Below, piece after piece: positions 18,757 through 25,327 of a stretch of DNA of 25,327 nucleotides. The notes below the pieces were generated by a model. That model saw nothing but the letters and a program-made list of their open reading frames with translations, was not told where the DNA came from and did no database searches. Source of the stretch: Amoebophrya sp. A120 (taxonomy: Eukaryota > Sar > Dinophyceae > Syndiniales > Amoebophryaceae); contig CAJINV010000052.1 of NCBI GenBank assembly GCA_905178155.1, positions 1 through 25,327 of the forward strand, written 5' to 3'. Both the position numbers and the translations under genes were made by a program. Numbering within the stretch: position 1 is the stretch's first letter; the number at the start of each line of letters is the position of its first letter.

Positions 18757-19214
18757 CTTGAAAGGTCAACTATGATCGTGTAGTATCACCACTAGTCAAC
18801 TTTTCCCCCCAACGAGAAAAAACACAAAACAATTGGTCTATTTTTGTAGACAGCATCGAGGTTGTATTTTTCTCGATTTTCGAAACGAAGGAAGTCGCGT
18901 TTCCCACTTTCGGTCGAACGGACCTACCTACCACGTCGATAAATGCTGTACGGATCTAGAACTGGATCAAAAAAGAAGTGCTTACACAGTACTCGTGTGG
19001 CCATTGCTTTAGTTGATCATGATGTTCATCAGGCCTGTGTTTTTCACGAGACTTCCACTAGCGAGGATCTTCTATGTACGATCGAGATAAAGACAAAAAC
19101 CAAGCGAGCGAGTAGTTTCATGGTCTAACGTCGAAACTCCTCCACGTTTAACAAGCTCCGTTCGATCACGATCGCAAAATGAGTCTATATCTACTTTGAC
19201 CAAAAAATAAACGG
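18757..19214. other. Upstream flank of gene 7, no gene seen
   Basis: No coding-like frame or introner. The base run before the gene 7 ATG is TTTCAAG, which could serve as a trans-splice acceptor, but this is not distinguishable from chance. Confidence 0.45.
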
Positions 19215-19857
19215 AAGACAACCACGCCGGCACGATGGATTTTCCCTTCCATCCCCCTTCCAACTCCCTTCCATGGATCTTTTGCTTGGTCAGCAAAAAT
19301 GTCTGCATTTGGAAGCCCTAAGCGGGACCTAAGCGGGAGCTACACTAAGACAACCACGCCGGCACGATGGATTTTCCCTTCCGTCCCCCTTCCAACTCCC
19401 TTCCATGGATCTTTTGCTTGGTCAGCAAAAATGTCTGCATTTGGAAGACCTAAGCGGGACCTAAGCGGGAGCTACACTAAGACAACCACGGCGGCACGAT
19501 GGATTTTCCCTTCCATCCCCCTTCCAACTCCCTTCCATGGATCTTTTGCTTGGTCAGCAAAAATGTCTGCATTTGGAAGACCTGAGCGGGACCTAAGCGG
19601 GAGCTACACTAAGACAACCACGACGGCATGATGGATTTTCCCTTCCATCCCCCTTCCAACTCCCTTCCATGGATCTTGTGCTTGGTCATCAAAAATGTCT
19701 GCATTTGGAAGACCTGAGCGGGACCTAGGCGGGAGCTACACTAAGACAACCACGACGGCACGATGGATTTTCCCTTCCATCCCCCTTCCAACTCCCTTCC
19801 ATGGATCTTGTGCTTGGTCAGCAAAAATGTCTGCATTTGGAAGACCTAAGCGGGACC
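19215..19857. repeat. 132-bp satellite array, about 4.9 copies
   Basis: Units start at 19215 and repeat every 132 bp. Because 132 is divisible by 3, a plus-strand frame stays open with a 44-residue period, but substitutions between units do not favour silent sites clearly and no start or flanks support a gene. Each unit contains GCAAAAATGTCTG followed by TTGGAAG, close to the family 1 introner terminus. Confidence 0.95.
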
Positions 19858-19872
19858 GTCACTACGACAAGC

Positions 19873-20905
19873 GATAGAATTATTCTGAAATTGAAAATGA
19901 CCATTTTTCGCGAAAGCGAAAAGCGGCAGTGGTCTTTCTCTTTTCAGTTTGTGCAAGGCAAGGGCAAAAAATAGGGAAGCAAAAGCACGCGCGGCCTTTC
20001 TCCCGGAGCGGTTTCTAATCAGTGCAGGCACTACCCCTAGATCAAAAAGTCTGCGCATGTGGGTTCCCTAGATTGCCTAGATTTCCAAAATGCCCTCCCT
20101 AGATTTTCCCTAGACTTTCCCTAGATCATCACGAAGCCGTCGTGATAGAATTATTCTGAAATTGAAAATGACCATCTTTCGCGAAAGCGAAAAGAGGCAG
20201 TGGGCTTTTCAATTTGTGCAAGACAAAAGCAAAAAATACGGAAGCAAAAGCACGCGCGGCCTTTTCCCAGGGGCGGTTTCTATTGAGTGCAGGCACTACT
20301 CCTAGATCAAAAAGTCTGCGCATGTGGGTTCCCTAGATTCCCTAGATTTCCAAAATGCCCTCCCTAGATTTTCCCTAGATTTTCCCTAGATCATCACGAA
20401 CCCGTCGTGATAGAATTATTCTGAAATTGAAAATGACCATTTTTCGCGAAAGCGAAAAGAGGCACTGGGCTTTTCAATTTGTGCAAGACAAGAGCAAAAA
20501 ATAGGGAAGCAAAAGCACGCGCGGTCTTTTCCCAGGGGCGGTTTCTATTGAGTGCAGGCACTACCCCTAGACGAAAAAGTCTTCGCATGTGGGTTCCCTA
20601 GATTCCCTAGATTTCCAAAATGCCCTCCCTAGATTTTCCCTAGATTTTCCCTAGATCATCACGAACCCGTCGTGATAAAATTATTCTGAAATTGAAAATG
20701 ACCACTTTTCGCGAAAGCGAAAAGAGGCAGTGGTCTTTTCAATGTGTGCAAGACAAGAGCAAAAAATAGGGAGGCAAAAGCACGCGCGGGCTTTCTCCAG
20801 GAGCGGTTTCTATTGAGTGAAGGCACTACCCCTAGATCAAAAAGCCTGCGCATGTGGGTTCCGTAGATTTCCAAAATGCCGTCCCTAGATTTTCCCTAGA
20901 TCATT
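19873..20905. repeat. 265-bp satellite array, four copies with hairpin
   Basis: Units start at 19873, 20144, 20409 and 20674 (spacing 271, 265, 265). Each carries a hairpin TTTTCGC-GAAA-GCGAAAA (19905-19922 in copy 1) and ends with short CCCTAGATT subrepeats. The period is not a multiple of 3, and the short minus-strand frames inside are repeat artefacts. Confidence 0.95.
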
Positions 20906-20917
20906 TCCAAAATGCCC

Positions 20918-21170
20918 TCTCATCTCCCTTCCATGGATCTCTTGCCTGGCCAGCCAAAATGTTTGCGCTTGGGAGACCCAAACGGGACCGTCATTGAGCC
21001 AAACACGGCCGTTTTGATGGATTTTCCGTGGCCCCCCACAGCTGACAAAATTTTTGCAATACCCTTCGCGCATAGTATCTGTCTCTCGCGGTAAACAATC
21101 ACAACCCATTCGTGTAGCATTACAAACTCAAACTTTTCCAGACCCACCAGGGATCTTTGCAATACGCAGT
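20918..21170. repeat. Diverged 132-bp unit and an introner-end-like segment
   Basis: The segment 20918-21020 is a diverged relative of the 132-bp unit (CTCCCTTCCATGGATCT, then CCAAAATGTTTGCG). At 21136-21165 TTTTCCAGACCCACCAGGGA followed by TCTTTGCAATA resembles a family 1 right end. No matching left end or duplication was found, and there is no gene here to test splicing. Confidence 0.55.
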
Positions 21171-21794
21171 GGCTTGATTTGGTCACTCAGCCTGCCTCAG
21201 ATCTAAGCATCTATAAATGCATGAACAGCTTCGCTCGACAGAGCCATGAGAGCGCTACTGCCGAAAAGCTCCTGAGAATGAAGAACAGAGACGCTCGCGG
21301 CTCTTTTGATACTTGTTCCAGGACGTCGAGCACGTCAGTGCCAATACGTCCTGCTTCCAGGCGTCGGCAGAGTTTTTTTTTTCGTTTTTCTTTTTTCTTT
21401 TTGTGTGAGAAAAAAAATTCCAGTCGTGTCTCAAGGAACTACTTGATATATAATCCGGAGGTGTCGCATGCTTCAGTCGTCTGTGCAACGTATTTACAGC
21501 ACCAAGAAGCAAAAGCACGAACAAGTAGCAGCGGTATACTTATATCATTTTCCTCGTACAACGGGAGAGGCAAAGTGAAAATAAAGGCACATGGCATCAA
21601 ACGTCGTAAGGGTCGTGAGGAAGCTAAAAATGCGATTATAAGAACCGTTCCACTATCGGTTTCGCTACGGTTTGTTTGTGTCGCTTTGTGTCGCCGCGGC
21701 TATCCAAGTTTAGGATTAGGTCTACTAGTGTACCACGAGAAATAAAGCTTGAATACCCGCATGGTTCGTACTTTCACCCCGCGAACTATTTTTC
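21171..21794. other. Downstream flank of gene 8, no gene seen
   Basis: An open plus-strand frame of 188 codons spans part of this region but has no coding-like codon use and contains the translation of a T-rich tract at about 21372-21405. That tract is followed by an A8 run (21411-21418) with which it could pair. Confidence 0.5.
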
Positions 21795-24700
21795 TCACCT
21801 CTTCCGCCCACTCGCGGCGCTCCTTCCCCCGCCGCCACCTTTCCGGACCGTTGCCTTTGCGTTCCTGCTATCCCGTGCAAAAGTATCGTACTCGTAGTAA
21901 TTATCGCATTTATGCATCACAACTCTACTTGCTATTGCAAATCCGCATTACAAATGAAATTTGTAATGCTGAGTCAATTTGTATTGCATGCGATTTATAC
22001 AACTAGCACGATGCTTTTGCAGTTCATACCTGGCCGCCTGTGCCTTCGCTTTCGCTTTGGCCGCGGCCGCCGCGGCTTTCGCCCGGGCTTTCTGCTGCTG
22101 TGCCAGTAACTTTGCCTGCTTCTCTCGGGCCTCCCTTTCCAAGCGAATCGCCCGGGCCTTGTTCTTATGGATTGCAAAAATGTCTGGGTCTGGAAGGTTG
22201 CAACATGTCATGCTAAATCCGAAGCATGCAAAAATCTGTATTGCATGAGTGCCAAAAGCTGTCCACTTTCGACCAAGTTGGGAGGGAGTTTCTCATGCAG
22301 GATAGGCACGAAAGTGAAAGAGACCTCACAGACTCTGTTATACTAGGTCCCGCATTCCAAACCTTAGGGGTCATGGAAAACCTGCATGACAAGTTCACAC
22401 TCTTTCAGACCCAGACACTTTTGTTTTTCATAGTTCTTTTCCCTCTTCCTCCGCTGGAGTTCCTTCTGGTACGGCCTCTTCAAGTATCAAATGTAAAAAT
22501 GTCTGGGTCTGGAAAGTTGGGACTTGTGATGCTAACTTTGGATTCTAAAAAAAATCTGTATTGCATGACCAGCAAGAGGAGCCACATTGGTGCCGCGCGA
22601 GGAGGGCATTTGTCATGCGGAAATGGCATCAGGAAGCGTTCCAAAAATCTGTGATGCTGGGTCATGCATTACAAGCATCATGGGTCATGCCAGACAAGCA
22701 TGACAAGCCTTCCAATCTTCCAGACCCAGACATTTTTACATTTGATATCAAGCGGACGTAATCGGCCGTGCCGCGCTTAGACAGCGTCGTTGGGAGGAGG
22801 AGCATGTTTTCGAGATGTAGATCGAACTCGGGATCTTCCGGCTCCTCTTCCACTAGCAATTGATGTCGCTGGGCTGCCTGCCGCTGTCTCATCACCTCCT
22901 GGGAAACTACATCTTGCGCTCCTGCTTTTCCAGTAGTTCCCAGCCCGAGAAGACCTCGCGACGTGCTGCTCTGCTGGTTCAGAATTCCAGGTTTGATATT
23001 CTGTCGTTGCAGATTGATTTTATGAACTGCCGAAGATGAGGATGAGGATGAAGAAGACTGGTTGATCGTAGGTCTTTGAACACCGCTACTACTTGGTGGA
23101 AGTTTATAATTCACATTAGAACTCGGCAAGGAACTACTTGCACTGGAGTCGTAGTTCTGCAACCCCATAGTAGCGCTCTTTCCGCTTTTCCCGTGTTCCA
23201 CCCTCTTCGCAACTGTGTTATGCGCTGCCCTCTTCGTGATCCCAGTGCCGTGTACTTGAAGTTGTTTTCCTGCCGCGCCGGTTCTGGCGACTTTCCCTTG
23301 TCGCGCGGGCCCACTTCCAGGCGGCAGCATCGTCTTTTTCAGGTGTTTCTTCTGCTGCTCCACAAGTCGAGCTTGCTGTTCTCGAAGTTGTGCTGCCTGC
23401 TCCTCCTGTTCCTTGTCCGCCGCCTCTTTCGCTTCCTTTTCAGCCTTCTCCCGATAAAACTTGTTTCGGTTGAAAATTTCGTGTAATAACTGGTTATCCA
23501 ATGCAAAAGTATCGCACTCGTAGTGATTGCAGTTGTGCATTACAAACGCAGGCATTAATGTCCATCCGCATTACAGATTTAATTTGTAATGCTGAGCAAA
23601 TTTGTAATGCAATTTGTACTAGTACGATACTTTTGCAGTTCATACTGGTTCTTCTTGGGCAATAGGTTCCCCTGCCGGTCCTTGGCTTCCTTTTCCAAAA
23701 GGGGCTGCGCTATCAAATGCAAAAGTGTCTGGGTCTGGACGAATGCAACCTGTGATGCTGCATTTGGATTCCAAAAGAATCTGTATTGCATGAGTAGCAA
23801 GGGGAATGCAATTTTTGCTACTCTGAGAAGGCATTTGTCATGCGAAATATTAGGCATCAAGAAGCCCTCAAAAAATCTGTATTGCTAGGGTAGGCATCAC
23901 GGACATCATGGCTCATGCAAAACGTGCCTGACAAGTGTCAGAATCTTCCAGACCCAGACATTTTTCCAGTTGATATGCACTGTGAACATCGTCATCAGCT
24001 CCTGCTTCATGTGCACTCGCACGAGTGCTTGATTCAGTGACTCTTGCTGCGGCTCGCCCAGTATGGATTGTAAAAATGTCTGGGTCTGGAAGGTTGGGAC
24101 TTGTAAAGCTAGCTTTCCATAGCTAGAAAATCTGTATTGCATAACCAACAAAAGTCGCAGTCTCTTTTGTCATGCAAGAACGCAGGTTCTCATGCGGATT
24201 GCCTACGAGAAAGCGTTTTGGGAAGTTGTCATGCCGGACTGCATTCGGAAGCGTTTTCATCATGCACATTTTGGCATCACAAGTTTCCAGACCCAGACAT
24301 TTTTGCATTTCGTATCCAGCGCCGGCAGTGGGCCCGGAAGCTGGTGGGCCGGCATGCTCAAAGCTTCATCCAGTGTCGCGGTTCTTTTACCCCCCAGAGG
24401 GAATTTCTTGCCCGGTGGGTCCTCCGTTGCCACCGACTTCAGCCGGTTGTTTTCGATCTTCAGCTGGGTCACCGCGTCTTTCGGCTTGGACACAATTTTC
24501 ACGTTCGGGGGCAACGACCGCGGGTTCACGCTCGTCACCGGGAAATTTTCTTCGACCCACTGCGTTTGTCGCGTCACCGCTTCGCGGATGTCGCGCTCAT
24601 TTGTCTCTGCTTCACCGTTATGCATTGCAAATAAGTCTGGGTCCTCTGGAAGGTTGTAGTGCGTATCTTGCATTCCTGGAAAATCTGTGTGGCATGAGCA

Positions 24701-24952
24701 GCAAATAAGCAGCGTTCCTTATTATGCAATAAGGCAATTTGCGTTGCGTGTCACGCAGAGGGAAACGCTCCGAAAGGTTGTCATGCTTGGCTGCCGTTGC
24801 AAGCGTTGCAGCCATGCGCAATTCAGCATCACAGGTTTCCAGACATCCAGGGATATTTGCAATGCATAACCGTGCTGCTTTTCGAGATAGTCGTGCAGTG
24901 TCTTCTCATAGACGAACTGCAGTTCGCCACTGAACCCGGACGCCAGGACATC
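21795..24952 (-). CDS. Gene 8: Lys/Arg/Ala-rich coiled-coil protein, 8 exons, 5' end open
   Basis: The model on minus is join(24952..24869, 24613..24315, 24056..23976, 23705..23645, 23489..22748, 22479..22433, 22160..22029, 21863..21795), exactly 505 codons with TGA. All seven junctions are introners. Visible features: a conserved-looking start (FSGELQFVYEKTLHDYLEKQ), a charged coiled coil (about residues 185-230; EKEAKEAADKEQEEQAAQLR), a Ser-rich low-complexity region with a run of nine Ser (about 320), and a very basic Ala/Lys/Arg tail (about 425-504; KARAKAAAAAAKAKAKAQAA) ending RSAASGRKR. The tail suggests nucleic-acid or microtubule binding, by composition only. The first exon is preceded by TTTTTACACAG, a good 3' splice site, so at least one exon lies further right; its position was not found before the window edge. 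Confidence 0.8.
21869..22028. mobile_element. Family 2 introner in gene 8
   Basis: A 160-bp element with GTGCAAAAGTATCGTACT and AGCACGATGCTTTTGCA inverted ends and a 4/5 duplication CCTGC/CCTGG (21864-21868, 22029-22033). Here sliding gives GTATGA...GCAG, a canonical pair. Excision leads in frame to the gene 8 stop. Confidence 0.85.
22166..22432. mobile_element. Family 1 introner in gene 8
   Basis: A 267-bp element with a perfect duplication GTTCT (22161-22165, 22433-22437) and the inner repeat GTCTGGGTCTGGAAG. It is strikingly similar along its length to the copy at 1330-1591 in gene 1. Excision is in frame. Confidence 0.92.
22485..22747. mobile_element. Family 1 introner in gene 8
   Basis: A 263-bp element with near-perfect inverted termini TATCAAATGTAAAAATG / CATTTTTACATTTGATA and a perfect duplication TCAAG (22480-22484, 22748-22752). 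Excision is in frame. No GT-AG possible. Confidence 0.93.
23495..23644. mobile_element. Family 2 introner in gene 8
   Basis: A 150-bp element with TGCAAAAGTATCGCACT / AGTACGATACTTTTGCA inverted ends and a perfect duplication CTGGT (23490-23494, 23645-23649). The interior has paired GCATTACA/TGTAATGC motifs. Excision is in frame. Confidence 0.92.
23711..23975. mobile_element. Family 1 introner in gene 8
   Basis: A 265-bp element starting TATCAAATGC with a 4/5 duplication TGCGC/TGCAC (23706-23710, 23976-23980). Excision is in frame; no GT-AG possible. Confidence 0.9.
24062..24314. mobile_element. Family 1 introner in gene 8
   Basis: A 253-bp element with termini TATGGATTGT and GCATTTCGTA and a 4/5 duplication CCCAG/TCCAG (24057-24061, 24315-24319). 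Excision is in frame. Confidence 0.9.
24619..24868. mobile_element. Family 1 introner in gene 8
   Basis: A 250-bp element with TATGCATTGC and GCAATGCATA termini, perfect inverted copies of each other over 10 bp, and a perfect duplication ACCGT (24614-24618, 24869-24873). Excision is in frame. Confidence 0.92.
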
Positions 24953-25030
24953 CTGTGTAAAAATGTACCCACCCAATAGTTGAGTTGGGATCTATGCAAC
25001 ACAGATCCAGGAGTTTTGGACGCCACGCGT
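24953..25030 (-). other. 3' part of an intron upstream of gene 8 exon
   Basis: On minus, TACATTTTTACACAG precedes coding sequence and looks like a 3' splice site. The segment also holds the imperfect inverted pairs ATCCTGTGT/ACACAGAT and CCCAACTC/TTGGG, and an 8-bp direct repeat TGGCGTCC lies on both sides (near 25018 and 24940). Whether this is a short introner-like intron or the end of a longer canonical one is undecided. Confidence 0.4.
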
Positions 25031-25101
25031 CACAAGTTGCAGCCGGTAGCGTAGTGCAGGTTAGCAAGGACTGCCGCGCTACAAACAAGTCGCGACATCT
25101 T

Positions 25102-25327
25102 GGCGAACCCGGGCAGGGGGCGACGCAAAAAACCGCGAGCCGCGGAAACGCCACAGCCATCCTGATTTGTCCGGCGAGCGGCCTCTGGAAGATTGCGCGG
25201 CTGGTCGGCGAATCTTCCCGGCCGTCCCTTGGGTTCCCTTCGCGTCTTACTTGACGAACCCGGGAAGGGGGCGACGCAAAAAACCGCAACCCGCGGAAAC
25301 GCCACAGCCATCCTGATTTGTCCGGTG
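25102..25327. repeat. 151-bp tandem repeat cut by window edge
   Basis: Two copies of a GC-rich segment with GGGGGCGACGCAAAAAACCG and CCACAGCCATCCTGATTTGT start at about 25105 and 25256, period 151 bp. The second runs off the window, so the array may be longer. Confidence 0.85.

Noticed and set aside
19299-19877. Plus-strand protein made of 44-residue repeats
   Set aside because: The open frame is a by-product of a 132-bp period. There is no upstream coding context, and the neighbouring 265-bp array is equally repetitive without keeping frame.
20990-21005. Second spliced-leader match (TTGAGCCAAA)
   Set aside because: Only about ten bases match inside a diverged satellite unit, which is expected by chance.
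21179-21745. Plus-strand ORF of 188 codons
   Set aside because: It translates through a T-rich tract and has no codon bias or recognisable domain.

Overview
The window looks like nuclear DNA from a dinoflagellate-lineage protist (alveolate). The strongest single clue is at 158-179 (minus strand). All 21 invariant positions of the conserved dinoflagellate spliced leader are present there, joined directly to apparent 5' UTR, which is how a relict leader of a reverse-transcribed, reintegrated mRNA looks. Three further points agree: all eight genes I can model lie on the minus strand, introns are dense and mostly non-canonical, and long satellite arrays separate gene blocks. Amoebophrya/Syndiniales, whose genomes are reported to carry introner elements with odd splice sites, fit best by inference. 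Species cannot be fixed from sequence alone.

Layout from left to right, all genes on minus: relict leader and truncated introner (158-263); gene 1 (279-4436, about 1063 aa, five exons); gene 2 (4878-6053, about 312 aa); a 189-bp direct repeat with a palindrome, then an 88-bp satellite (6568-8225); gene 3 (9002-10424, about 200 aa); gene 4 (10594-11644, 216 aa, one TM segment); gene 5 (12550-13615, 5' end open); gene 6 (14184-15116, 310 aa, coiled coil plus C-terminal TM, no introns); gene 7 (16121-18756, 559 aa, coiled coil); a 132-bp and a 265-bp satellite (19215-20905); gene 8 (21795-24952, at least 504 aa, 5' end open); and the start of a 151-bp tandem repeat at the right edge. None of the proteins belongs to a family I recognise. 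Most are low-complexity, coiled-coil or single-pass membrane proteins.

The most notable system is the introns. I find 18 full-length elements of about 150-290 bp: 14 of family 1, 3 of family 2 and one of unclear family. Nearly all begin TATNNANTGC and end GCANTNNATA (or close variants), are flanked by about 5-bp target-site duplications, and interrupt coding sequence. Removing each element plus one duplication copy restores one continuous frame: gene 8 becomes exactly 505 codons across seven elements, gene 7 560 codons, gene 4 217 codons. Only two can be slid to GT-AG and one to GC-AG; the others have no canonical placement. Genes 4 and 7 also contain ordinary GT-AG introns in frame, so two kinds of intron coexist in single transcripts. 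The 132-bp satellite carries a sequence that closely resembles the family 1 terminus.
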